Assembly: GCA_946222885.1 (NCBI GenBank)
Contig: CAMIAK010000004.1
Span: 62,001 to 126,000 of the forward strand
DNA from: an uncultured Nesterenkonia sp.
Lineage (GTDB): Bacteria > Actinomycetota > Actinomycetes > Actinomycetales > Micrococcaceae
Reading direction: 5' to 3'
Length of the DNA stretch: 64,000 nucleotides
In this document: one piece after another, positions 25,513-32,702 of the stretch
Layout of the letters: each line of letters begins with the position of its first letter
Numbering within the stretch: position 1 is the stretch's first letter
Translations under genes and position numbers: made by a program
The notes under the pieces: model-generated
What the model was told of the DNA's origin: nothing
Seen by the model: the letters and a program-made list of their open reading frames with translations, nothing else
The model's database searches: none

Positions 25513-25576
25513 GGTTGATGCGCAACTGTCGGAATAAGTGAGCTTTCAGGCTCATTCCGACAGCTGCGCGTCAACC
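25513..25576. repeat. long imperfect palindrome, 23-bp arms
   Basis: The arm 25513-25535 (beginning GGTTGATGCGCAACTG) pairs with 25554-25576 at 21 of 23 positions, the other two being G-U compatible. An inner TGAGC/GCTCA pair lies in the loop. It sits between the gltA terminator and the convergent gene at 25601, which leaves little need for another terminator. Confidence 0.8.
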
Positions 25577-25600
25577 AAACGGTGGGTTCGGGGGAGGGAG

Positions 25601-26593
25601 TCAGACGCCGTCGCGGGAGAACCCGACGACGACGGTTCCCGCCTCAGGGTGCGCGTCCTGACGCTGCCAGGCTGCGTCGTCACGGTCCCATTGGTATGAG
25701 CCGACGGCCACCGTCTGGATGCCGTAGTCGCGGGCGGCGGCGACTGCCCAGTGAGCGAGCATCCACTCAGGGTCTAGGTCCTGGCTGTCCTCCCCGTTCT
25801 CGGTCTCCGGGACGCTGACCTGCACCTCATCGTTTGAGATCTCTGCTGCGTCCTCGCCGAGTGTGGTGGCGAAGGCGGAGGTGAGTTCTTCGGCGAAGCC
25901 TTCGGGGTCGGCTTCGGGAACGTCGAGCTGGCTGAGCTCGCAGCTCATGTCCACCGGCTGCTGGCCCGCCAGCGGGGTGACGAACGCGCGGGCCTTGTCC
26001 CCGTGCTGAGGGTAGAAGCTGGGGTTGTGCGGACGCTCCAGAAGCTCGGCCGACTCGTCCAGCCCCAGGTCAGGATTCCATTCCTCGCTGTCCTCCAAGA
26101 GGTCGAAGAACTCACTCACAGTGGTGGGGGTGGACTGGCGCTGCCCGCGGCCGGTCTCCCATTGCGGGCCCCCACGGGCGAAGTACTCCGCCTCAGGCTC
26201 AGGGGTCTCCTCGTCCTCGGCCGCCGCCTCTTCCTCAGCAGCGGCCTCCTCCGGGTCCTCCTGGCGGGCGGTGAGCTCATTCTCCTGCAGGGACATCGCC
26301 ACGGCGTGCACAGCGGCTTCAGGCGGCAGTTCGCGGTCGATGGCCGCAGCGGTCAGGACGGCGGCTGAGCGTGTCTGTTCAGGAGTGAGTTCATGGGTCT
26401 GCTCGCCGACGCTGACCGAGCAGCGCTCCTCGAGCAGGTACTCGTTCTCATCGATGAAGCGCCAGGCGCCGTAGCCTGTCCCGGCGACGACGGCGGTGCC
26501 GACGCCGAGCGCTACGAGGGCCCGGCGCCGCCGTCTGCGCCGGGCCATCTCACGCGTGGCCACTACGGGACGTTCTTCTCTGCGTCGGATCAT
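25601..26593 (-). CDS. single-pass membrane protein, unknown function
   Basis: A 330-residue protein. It has a very basic N-terminus (REMARRRRRRRALVALGVGT), one membrane helix (about 25-45), then an extracytoplasmic domain with an acidic Glu/Ala insertion at about 115-140. The folded parts include RCSVSVGEQTHELTPEQTRS and a C-terminal region with WMLAHWAVAAARDYGIQTVA. I recognise no named family; similar anchored proteins in Micrococcaceae are annotated only as hypothetical. It ends the minus-strand pair after dapD (11-bp gap), so it may share the dapD transcript. ATG 26593 lacks a good Shine-Dalgarno. Confidence 0.6.
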   Translation of the reverse strand: MIRRREERPVVATREMARRRRRRRALVALGVGTAVVAGTGYGAWRFIDENEYLLEERCSVSVGEQTHELTPEQTRSAAVLTAAAIDRELPPEAAVHAVAMSLQENELTARQEDPEEAAAEEEAAAEDEETPEPEAEYFARGGPQWETGRGQRQSTPTTVSEFFDLLEDSEEWNPDLGLDESAELLERPHNPSFYPQHGDKARAFVTPLAGQQPVDMSCELSQLDVPEADPEGFAEELTSAFATTLGEDAAEISNDEVQVSVPETENGEDSQDLDPEWMLAHWAVAAARDYGIQTVAVGSYQWDRDDAAWQRQDAHPEAGTVVVGFSRDGV

Positions 26594-26604
26594 GGGGTGG
26601 GTCG

Positions 26605-27567
26605 TCAGTTCTTGTGCAGAGCCTCGTTGAGCTCCACCTTCTGACCCTTGCGCGGGACCGCCTGGACCTGGCCGGAGACCGAGTCGCGGCGGAACAGCAG
26701 GTTCGGCACGCCGTTCAGGGCGGAGGCCTTCACGGTCTCGACCACTTTGCGGTCATCGTCGAGGATCGCGACCTTGGTGCCGGCGGTGACGTACAGGCCG
26801 GCCTCGACCACAGAATCATCCCCTACGGAGATTCCCACGCCCGCGTTGGCGCCCAGCAGGACGCGTTCGCCCAGGGTGATCTTCTCCTTGCCTCCGCCGG
26901 AGAGGGTGCCCATGATGGAGGCCCCTCCGCCGACGTCGGTGCCGTCACCGACCACCACGCCGGCAGAGATCCGGCCTTCGACCATGGAGGTGCCCAGGGT
27001 GCCGGCGTTGAAGTTCACGAAGCCCTCGTGCATCACGGTGGTGCCCTCGGCGAGGTGGGCGCCCAGGCGGACACGGTCGGCGTCGCCGATGCGCACACCT
27101 TTCGGCGTCACATAGTCCACCAGGCGCGGGAACTTGTCGATGCTGTAGACGGTGACGTGGCCGCGCCGGCGCAGCTTCAGGCGGGTGGTCTCGAAGTCCT
27201 CGACGGCGCACGGGCCGAAGTTGGTCCACACCACGTTGGTGAGGTAGCCGAAGATGCCGTCCATGTTGATGGTCCGCGGCTGGACCAGGCGGTGGGACAG
27301 CAGGTGCAGGCGCAGCCAGACGTCCTCGGTGCTGGCGGCCTCCTCATCGAGGTTCGCCTCGACGGAGACGCCCTTGACGGTGACTCCGCGGTCGGCGTCG
27401 GCGGAGGCCGCGGCCTCCAGATCGGCGAGGATGTCCTCACCCGTGTTCTGGCTGAGCGGGGCGAGGGCGGGTGCTGGGAACCAGACGTCCAGAACGGTTC
27501 CCTCGGTGGTGACAGTGGCAAGTCCGTGACCGGATGCGATCCGGGATGCAGCGTTCTCAGTACTCAT
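26605..27567 (-). CDS. dapD: tetrahydrodipicolinate N-succinyltransferase
   Basis: A 320-residue actinobacterial-type DapD (left-handed beta-helix) that transfers succinyl from succinyl-CoA to tetrahydrodipicolinate. Hexapeptide repeats run through VRIGDADRVRLGAHLAEGTT, AGTLGTSMVEGRISAGVVVG and LGERVLLGANAGVGISVGDD. The start is the ATG at 27567 (MSTENAASRIASGHG), seven bases after TAGGAT. Upstream codons of the same open frame look non-coding. It is divergent from dapE with 52 bp between start codons, so two steps of the DAP pathway are driven from one intergenic region. Confidence 0.95.
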   Translation of the reverse strand: MSTENAASRIASGHGLATVTTEGTVLDVWFPAPALAPLSQNTGEDILADLEAAASADADRGVTVKGVSVEANLDEEAASTEDVWLRLHLLSHRLVQPRTINMDGIFGYLTNVVWTNFGPCAVEDFETTRLKLRRRGHVTVYSIDKFPRLVDYVTPKGVRIGDADRVRLGAHLAEGTTVMHEGFVNFNAGTLGTSMVEGRISAGVVVGDGTDVGGGASIMGTLSGGGKEKITLGERVLLGANAGVGISVGDDSVVEAGLYVTAGTKVAILDDDRKVVETVKASALNGVPNLLFRRDSVSGQVQAVPRKGQKVELNEALHKN

Positions 27568-27574
27568 GCGCTCC

Positions 27575-27580
27575 ATCCTA
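27575..27580 (-). promoter_or_regulatory. -10 box for leaderless dapD mRNA
   Basis: TAGGAT on the minus strand, seven bases before the dapD ATG. It faces the dapE -10 box 28 bp away. Confidence 0.6.
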
Positions 27581-27607
27581 TAAGGCTGTGACACGGGGCT
27601 GTCCGGA

Positions 27608-27613
27608 TAGGCT
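27608..27613 (+). promoter_or_regulatory. -10 box for leaderless dapE mRNA
   Basis: TAGGCT, six bases (GGAGGC) before the dapE ATG at 27620. The GGAGG is too close to the ATG for a normal Shine-Dalgarno. Confidence 0.55.
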
Positions 27614-27619
27614 GGAGGC

Positions 27620-28759
27620 ATGTCTTCCGATGCTCTGCCGCTCGACCTCCACGGTGACCCTGCGCTGCTGACCGAGCAGCTGATCGCCTGTGAATCCGTC
27701 TCCGGAAACGAGGCGGCCCTCGCCGACGCCGTCGAGAGTTCCCTGGGTGCCCTCGGTGTCCTGAGCCTGCATCGCGACGGTGACACCGTCATCGCCCGCA
27801 CCGAGACCGGGGCGGGGGAGCGGGTCGTGCTCGCAGGGCACCTGGACACCGTCCCGCTGCCCACCACTGAGGGTGCTCGCGGCACGGTGCCGCCCACCTG
27901 GGAGACCCGTGAGGGCGAGCAGATCCTCTATGGCCGCGGCGCCACGGACATGAAGGCCGGGGTCGCCGTGCAGCTCAAGCTCGCCGCCGACGTCGCCGCC
28001 GCACTGGGTGCGGGGGAGCAGCTGGCGCGGGACGTGACCTGGGTGTTCTACGACCATGAGGAGGTGGAGGCCTCGAAGTCCGGCCTGGGTCGGGTGCTGC
28101 GGAACTCTCCGCAGCTGCTGTCGGCGGACTTCGCTGTGCTGCTGGAGCCCACCGACGGCTTGGTCGAGGGCGGCTGCAACGGCACCTGCCGGCTGCGGGT
28201 GACCATCCCCGGCGTCGCCGCGCATTCGGGCCGCGCCTGGATGGGGGAGAACGCCATCCACCGGACGGCGTCTGTGCTCGCCGCGCTGGAGGCCTATGAG
28301 CCGAAGACCGTCGAGGTCGACGGCTTGGCCTACCGTGAGGGGCTCAACGCGGTCTCGATCAGCGGGGGGATCGCCGGCAACGTCATCCCGGACGAGTGCA
28401 CCCTGGAGATCAACTACCGCTTCGCCCCGGACAAGACGGAGGAACAGGCTCACGAACACGTCCGTGAGGTGCTCCGCGCCGCCGGGGTGGGCGACAGCCA
28501 GACCGAGGTGACCGATTCCTCCTCCGGTGCCCGTCCGGGGCTGGACCATCCGGCGGCCCAGGACTTCCTGTGTGCGGTCGGAGGGGAGCCCCGGCCGAAA
28601 TACGGCTGGACCGACGTCGCCCGCTTCTCCGCCCTGGGTGTGCCCGCAGTCAACTTCTCGGCAGGAAACCCGCTGCTGGCCCATAGCGACGATGAGCACG
28701 TCGCCGCTTCACAGATCCGTGACTGCTATGCCGCGCTGCGGAGATGGCTCATCAGTTGA
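27620..28759 (+). CDS. dapE: succinyl-diaminopimelate desuccinylase
   Basis: A 379-residue M20-family zinc hydrolase releasing LL-diaminopimelate. Metal and catalytic motifs are LAGHLDTVPLP, YGRGATDMKAGVAVQLKLA, WVFYDHEEVEA, VLLEPTDGLVEGGCNGTCRL and the C-terminal NPLLAHSDDEHVA. The DapE assignment over generic M20 rests on the divergent dapD and the TDG.VEGGCNGT segment seen in actinobacterial DapE. Its last 8 bp overlap the convergent racemase gene. Confidence 0.92.
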   Translation: MSSDALPLDLHGDPALLTEQLIACESVSGNEAALADAVESSLGALGVLSLHRDGDTVIARTETGAGERVVLAGHLDTVPLPTTEGARGTVPPTWETREGEQILYGRGATDMKAGVAVQLKLAADVAAALGAGEQLARDVTWVFYDHEEVEASKSGLGRVLRNSPQLLSADFAVLLEPTDGLVEGGCNGTCRLRVTIPGVAAHSGRAWMGENAIHRTASVLAALEAYEPKTVEVDGLAYREGLNAVSISGGIAGNVIPDECTLEINYRFAPDKTEEQAHEHVREVLRAAGVGDSQTEVTDSSSGARPGLDHPAAQDFLCAVGGEPRPKYGWTDVARFSALGVPAVNFSAGNPLLAHSDDEHVAASQIRDCYAALRRWLIS

Positions 28760-29921
28760 ACCGCTGACTGCGTGTGGTGTGCTGCTCGATGACCTCGCGG
28801 CGGACCTCATGACCCAGTCCCGGTGCAGTCGGGACGGTGACAACGCCCTGGTCGGCGGTGACCGGCGGGGCGATGATGTCTGAGGCGTAGTACTTCTCAC
28901 TGGCGGAGACGTCTGAGGGCAGAGTGAAGCCCGGCAGCGAGGAGATCGCCACATTGGCCAGCCGGCCGATGCCGAATTCGTGCATCCCGCCGCACCAGAC
29001 CGGCCACCCGGCCGCATGGGCCAAGGCATGGGCCTCACGGGCGGCAGACAGCCCGCCCATGCGGGAGACCTTGATGTTCAGCACCTCGCCTGCGTCCAGG
29101 GCCAAGGCGGTGCGCAGATCATCCAGGGTCTCCACCGACTCGTCCAGGCAGATGGGGGTCTCGATCTCCTTCACCAGCTTCGCGTGGTCCAGCAGATTCC
29201 GCGGGGCGAAGGGCTGCTCGATCATCGTCAGCCCGAACGCGTCCAGCTGCCGGAAGACCTCGAAAGCCTCTGGACCGCCTTTCTCCGTGCTTCCCGGATA
29301 GGCTCCGTTGGCATCGACATGCACGTCCAGGTCCGGATAGGCCTCCCGCACCGCGCGGACCGGTTCCACGTCCCAGGGCCGTCCGTCCTGTCCGGCGGGA
29401 GCGATCTTCAGCTTCACCCGCGGGTAGCCGGACTCGACGTGGCGGGCCACCTGCTCCAGCAATGCGTCGATGCCCGGCTCGATCCCCAGCGAGACTCCGG
29501 CCGTGACCGTCTCCCGGGTCCCGCCGAGAGCCTGAGCCAGCGGAACACCCTCAGCTGTGGTCCAGAGGTCCCAGGCCGCCATCTCCACACCGGCCTTGGC
29601 GAACCAGTGACCGCGCACCTTGCCGTAGAGCCCGGAGACCTCATCGGGATGCTCCCATTCAGCGCCGAGCACCGCGGGGATGAGATACGTGGAGGCGGTG
29701 TGCCATGCGGAGTCGGTGGTCTCAGAGGCGTAGTAGGGACCCGCGGGGGAGGCGATCTCGCCCCACCCCGTCAGTTCACGGCCGGCGTCGTCGGCTCCTG
29801 TGGCCTCCACCAGCAGATGCCGCAGTGACGACTTCCGGTGCGAGCTCGTCTCGAAGGCATGCCGCAGCGGCAGCTCGACGTCATGCAGGACTACCTCGGT
29901 GATGCGCATAGTCAGGCTCAC
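28752..29921 (-). CDS. enolase-superfamily N-succinylamino-acid racemase / o-succinylbenzoate synthase
   Basis: A 389-residue MenC-type-2 enolase. Catalytic residues are visible: the Lys pair in VKLKIAP (K170, K172), metal ligands D203 (HVDANGAY), E235 (TMIEQPF) and D260 (CLDES), and the second acid/base Lys K284 (NIKVSRMGG). The same fold makes o-succinylbenzoate for menaquinone or racemises N-succinylamino acids, and many enzymes do both. The neighbours (GNAT acyltransferase with a GTGA overlap, divergent M20 hydrolase, no men genes) match the Geobacillus D-to-L amino-acid conversion operon, so racemase is my preferred role. Start GTG 29921; ATG 29909 is possible. Confidence 0.85.
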   Translation of the reverse strand: MSLTMRITEVVLHDVELPLRHAFETSSHRKSSLRHLLVEATGADDAGRELTGWGEIASPAGPYYASETTDSAWHTASTYLIPAVLGAEWEHPDEVSGLYGKVRGHWFAKAGVEMAAWDLWTTAEGVPLAQALGGTRETVTAGVSLGIEPGIDALLEQVARHVESGYPRVKLKIAPAGQDGRPWDVEPVRAVREAYPDLDVHVDANGAYPGSTEKGGPEAFEVFRQLDAFGLTMIEQPFAPRNLLDHAKLVKEIETPICLDESVETLDDLRTALALDAGEVLNIKVSRMGGLSAAREAHALAHAAGWPVWCGGMHEFGIGRLANVAISSLPGFTLPSDVSASEKYYASDIIAPPVTADQGVVTVPTAPGLGHEVRREVIEQHTTRSQRFN

Positions 29922-30655
29922 TTCTCCTTCTGGAAGGTGTAGACGGCTTCATCCTCGCCGCTGCGCCGGCAGGAGACGGCCGAGTAGCCGGCGTCGAACA
30001 GCTCGTGGAAGCGTGTGCGCAATGCGTCCACCAGGTTCTCTTGCTCGCCCGGGGCAGGTTTGGAGGTGGGGATGATCAGCTCTTCGACCGGGGACGCTGC
30101 CAGCGGCGGGCGCTCGCCGGAGAGCCTCCACTCCACGGTGATCCGGTCCGTGCCGGGTACCCCGTGGGCATCTTTCTGGAACCAGCGTCCGCGGGCACCG
30201 AGCACATCCAGGTTGAAATGCCCGTTGCGGCTCAGCAACGGATCATAGGTCCAGCGCATACGCTCCGCTCCGTTGTGCCGGGCGACCGCAGCCTGAGCCT
30301 GTTTCATCGCGCGTCCCACCCCGCGGCCCTGCAGCTCGGCGGCGACGACGGCGGCCTGGGAGAAGTGATAGACATGCGAATCCTCCGGTGTCTGGTCCAC
30401 CGCTGTCCATCCGTAGGCCATGGCCAGGATCTCTCCGCGGGCGCCCACCGCACCGATCACCGAGCCGCCGTGGTTGAGCAGGCTCTGCAGCAGGCGCGGG
30501 TTCAGGCTCTGGTCCTCGCCGGTGTAGCCGAAGATCTCGCGGTAGATGCGGCAGGCGCTGCGCAGCTCCTCAGGACCGTGCAGCGGACGCACGGTCAGCC
30601 CATCCTGTAGGGAGATGTCGGCCCCGGTGGTGGGCGGGAGCGGTTCGGAGGTCAT
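29918..30655 (-). CDS. GNAT-family acyltransferase (probable amino-acid N-succinyltransferase)
   Basis: A 245-residue GNAT protein, longer than a minimal GNAT (about 150). It has SACRIYREIFGYTGEDQSLN and a CoA-binding segment ELQGRGVGRAMKQAQAAVAR, then WTYDPLLSRNGHFNLDVLGA, typical of GNATs that accompany N-acylamino-acid racemases. In the Geobacillus pathway this partner acylates D-amino acids with succinyl-CoA. Start: ATG 30655, seven bases after TACGAT. The open frame extends far upstream on this strand, but that part is antisense to the M20 gene and is rejected. The stop overlaps the racemase start (GTGA). Confidence 0.82.
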   Translation of the reverse strand: MTSEPLPPTTGADISLQDGLTVRPLHGPEELRSACRIYREIFGYTGEDQSLNPRLLQSLLNHGGSVIGAVGARGEILAMAYGWTAVDQTPEDSHVYHFSQAAVVAAELQGRGVGRAMKQAQAAVARHNGAERMRWTYDPLLSRNGHFNLDVLGARGRWFQKDAHGVPGTDRITVEWRLSGERPPLAASPVEELIIPTSKPAPGEQENLVDALRTRFHELFDAGYSAVSCRRSGEDEAVYTFQKEK

Positions 30656-30661
30656 GATGCG

Positions 30662-30668
30662 TATCGTA
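30662..30668. promoter_or_regulatory. overlapping divergent -10 boxes in an 18-bp intergenic region
   Basis: Plus strand: TATCGT (30662-30667), six bases, then the M20 ATG at 30674. Minus strand: TACGAT (30663-30668), seven bases, then the GNAT ATG at 30655. The two hexamers share five base pairs, and both transcripts would be leaderless. Each -35 would lie inside the other gene. Confidence 0.6.
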
Positions 30669-30673
30669 TCCGT

Positions 30674-31924
30674 ATGCCGAATCTCCCGTCTGTGTCCGCG
30701 CTCGCTGCCGCGGAGCGTCACTCCCATGAAGCCCTCGAGCTGCTGCGCTATATGGTGGTCACCGAATCGCCCACCGGTGACGTCGAGGGGGTCGACGCCG
30801 TCGCAGATCAGCTCGCCGAGATGTTCGCTGAGCACAGCGCGCAGGTGCGCCGGGAGACCGGGCCGTGGGGGACGCACCTGGTGATGGACATCCCCAGCCT
30901 TCCGGAGGGGGTCGGAGCAGAAGGCGGCGAAGGCGTCGGCGGGGAAAGCGCTGGCGGGAAAGACGCCGGATCCGCGCCGGTGATCTTCGTCGGCCACTCG
31001 GACACCGTCTGGGCCCGCGGCACGTTGGAGACCATGCCCTACCGGCTCGCCGACGGCATCGGCTATGGGCCGGGCATCTTCGACATGAAGAGCGGTCTGG
31101 TCGTCATGCATATGGGGCTGCGGGTGGGAGCAGAGCTGGGGCTGCCGCGGCCACCAGTGCGGATCATCGTGGTCGGTGATGAGGAGATCGGTTCGCCCAC
31201 GTCCAAAGACATGCTGCTGGAGCTCAGCCGCGGGGCGCGTGCCGTCCTCGGCTTCGAGTCCCCGCATCCGGACGGCGCCCTGAAGATGGGCCGGCTCGGC
31301 AGCACCCGGCTGCGGGTGGAGGTCGCCGGTCGCGCCGCCCACGCCGCCCTGGACCCTGAGTCGGGGATCAACGCCATCGATGAGCTCACCGATCAGCTCA
31401 GCCGCGTCCGGCAGATCATCGCCCGGGCAGAAGAACGCTTTGCGGGCGATGTCCTGAGTAACATCGGCACGATCTCCGGCGGGGGCAAGACCAACGTGGT
31501 GCCCGCCGAGGCATGGGCGGAGATCGGGCTGCGGTTCCGCAGCCCGGAGGTTGAGGAGGCTGTGCTCGGAGGGCTGAGAGGATTGGCAGCGGTACGTCAG
31601 GGGGCGCAGGTGCAGACGAAGATCCTCTCGCAACGCCCTGCCTGGCAGGCTGAGAAGAAGGACGAGCAGCTGCTGGCGAATGTGGAGGCTGCCGCTGCCG
31701 CCGTCGGGCTCCCGGCGGTCGGCGGACACACTGCCGCTGGTGCCGGAGACGCCAACTACCTCGGTTCCACAGGTGCGACGGGGGCGGGGCTTCCCACTTT
31801 GGACGGATTCGGTCCCCGTGGAGCAGGTGCGCACGCCGAGCATGAGCAGATCGTCGTGGAGTCGCTGCCCGAGCGGGTCGCCCTGCTGGCGGAGCTCCTG
31901 ACACGCCTGCGGGGAACTGGCTAG
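30674..31924 (+). CDS. M20-family metallopeptidase/deacylase
   Basis: A 416-residue M20 hydrolase with all metal-site motifs: IFVGHSDTVWARG, GPGIFDMKSGLVVM, IIVVGDEEIGSPTSK (the EE of the active site), AVLGFESPHPDGALK and the C-terminal GFGPRGAGAHAEHEQI. A Gly/Glu-rich insertion (about 78-100) breaks the first domain. The dimerisation domain carries RAAHAALDPESGINAIDEL. In the racemase pathway this enzyme would remove succinate from N-succinyl-L-amino acids; a carboxypeptidase-G2-like role is the alternative. It is divergent from the GNAT gene by 18 bp. Confidence 0.85.
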   Translation: MPNLPSVSALAAAERHSHEALELLRYMVVTESPTGDVEGVDAVADQLAEMFAEHSAQVRRETGPWGTHLVMDIPSLPEGVGAEGGEGVGGESAGGKDAGSAPVIFVGHSDTVWARGTLETMPYRLADGIGYGPGIFDMKSGLVVMHMGLRVGAELGLPRPPVRIIVVGDEEIGSPTSKDMLLELSRGARAVLGFESPHPDGALKMGRLGSTRLRVEVAGRAAHAALDPESGINAIDELTDQLSRVRQIIARAEERFAGDVLSNIGTISGGGKTNVVPAEAWAEIGLRFRSPEVEEAVLGGLRGLAAVRQGAQVQTKILSQRPAWQAEKKDEQLLANVEAAAAAVGLPAVGGHTAAGAGDANYLGSTGATGAGLPTLDGFGPRGAGAHAEHEQIVVESLPERVALLAELLTRLRGTG

Positions 31925-31927
31925 GGT
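31922..31927 (+). promoter_or_regulatory. -10 box for leaderless SDR mRNA, overlapping the M20 stop
   Basis: TAGGGT, whose first three bases are the TAG stop codon of the M20 gene, lies seven bases before the ATG at 31935. Confidence 0.5.
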
Positions 31928-31934
31928 GGTATCC

Positions 31935-32648
31935 ATGAGTGCTTCGAAGACTGCCCTGGTCACCGGCGCTTCCCGCGGCATCGGGAAGGCCATCGCCGAG
32001 AACCTTGCCCGAGACCATCATGTGGTCGTCGGCGGCAGCAGCCGGGAGCGGGTGGACGCAGTGGTGGCTTCCTTGCGGGAGCAGGGGCACAGCGCCGAGC
32101 CGCTGGCGATCGACCTGCGTGAGGTCGCAGCGATCCCCGCCGCCGTCGAGTCCCTCGGCCTCCGGCGGCTTGATGTGCTGGTCCACTCGGCCGGCGTCGC
32201 GTGGCTGCGCCCGGTGGCCGAGACGACGCCGGCCGAGTGGCAGGAGATGTTCACCGTGAACCTCTTCGCCGTGGCTGAGCTGACCCGGGTCACCCTGCCT
32301 CTGCTGCGCGAGTCCTCCGGCCAGGTGGTCAGCATCAACTCCGGCTCCGGCTATACCGCCCGCGTCAACAGCTCGATGTATTCCGGCAGCAAGTTCGCGC
32401 TGCGTGCTTTCACCGATTCGCTCCGCGAGGAGGAGCGTGGGAAGGTCCGGGTCATCTCCATCCATCCGGGCCGGGTGGACACCGATATGCAGATGGACCT
32501 GCAGAAGGCTTCGGGGAACACCGACTACGACGGTGCGGTCTACGTCTCGCCCCATGCCATCGCCGAGACGGTCCGCACGGCGGTGGATCTGGAGGCGGCC
32601 TCCACTGTGGAAGAGCTGACCATCCGGCCAGTGGCGCAGAAGCGCTGA
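31935..32648 (+). CDS. short-chain dehydrogenase/reductase
   Basis: A 237-residue classical SDR. It has the cofactor motif ALVTGASRGIGKAIAENLA, LVHSAGVAWLRPV in place of NNAG, the catalytic Ser in VVSINSGSGYT and the YSGSK catalytic Tyr/Lys. The basic residues of GGSSRERVD suggest NADP(H). The substrate is unknown. It lies 10 bp after the M20 gene, with its own leaderless -10 built on the preceding stop codon. The next gene is an insertion sequence. Confidence 0.88.
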   Translation: MSASKTALVTGASRGIGKAIAENLARDHHVVVGGSSRERVDAVVASLREQGHSAEPLAIDLREVAAIPAAVESLGLRRLDVLVHSAGVAWLRPVAETTPAEWQEMFTVNLFAVAELTRVTLPLLRESSGQVVSINSGSGYTARVNSSMYSGSKFALRAFTDSLREEERGKVRVISIHPGRVDTDMQMDLQKASGNTDYDGAVYVSPHAIAETVRTAVDLEAASTVEELTIRPVAQKR

Positions 32649-32702
32649 CCTGCTCTGATGGGTGTGTCGAAACTGCGGGAACTGGCCTGTGCAGGGACTG
32701 AG

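Noticed and set aside
28752..29921. Naming the enolase-family gene menC (menaquinone synthesis)
   Set aside because: No other men genes are nearby and the GNAT/M20 neighbours fit a racemase pathway; the sequence alone cannot exclude dual function, so no symbol is given.
30656..31993. Long minus-strand extension of the GNAT frame opposite the M20 gene
   Set aside because: The GNAT fold begins after the ATG at 30655; the upstream part is antisense to a gene with clear M20 motifs and shows no family similarity.
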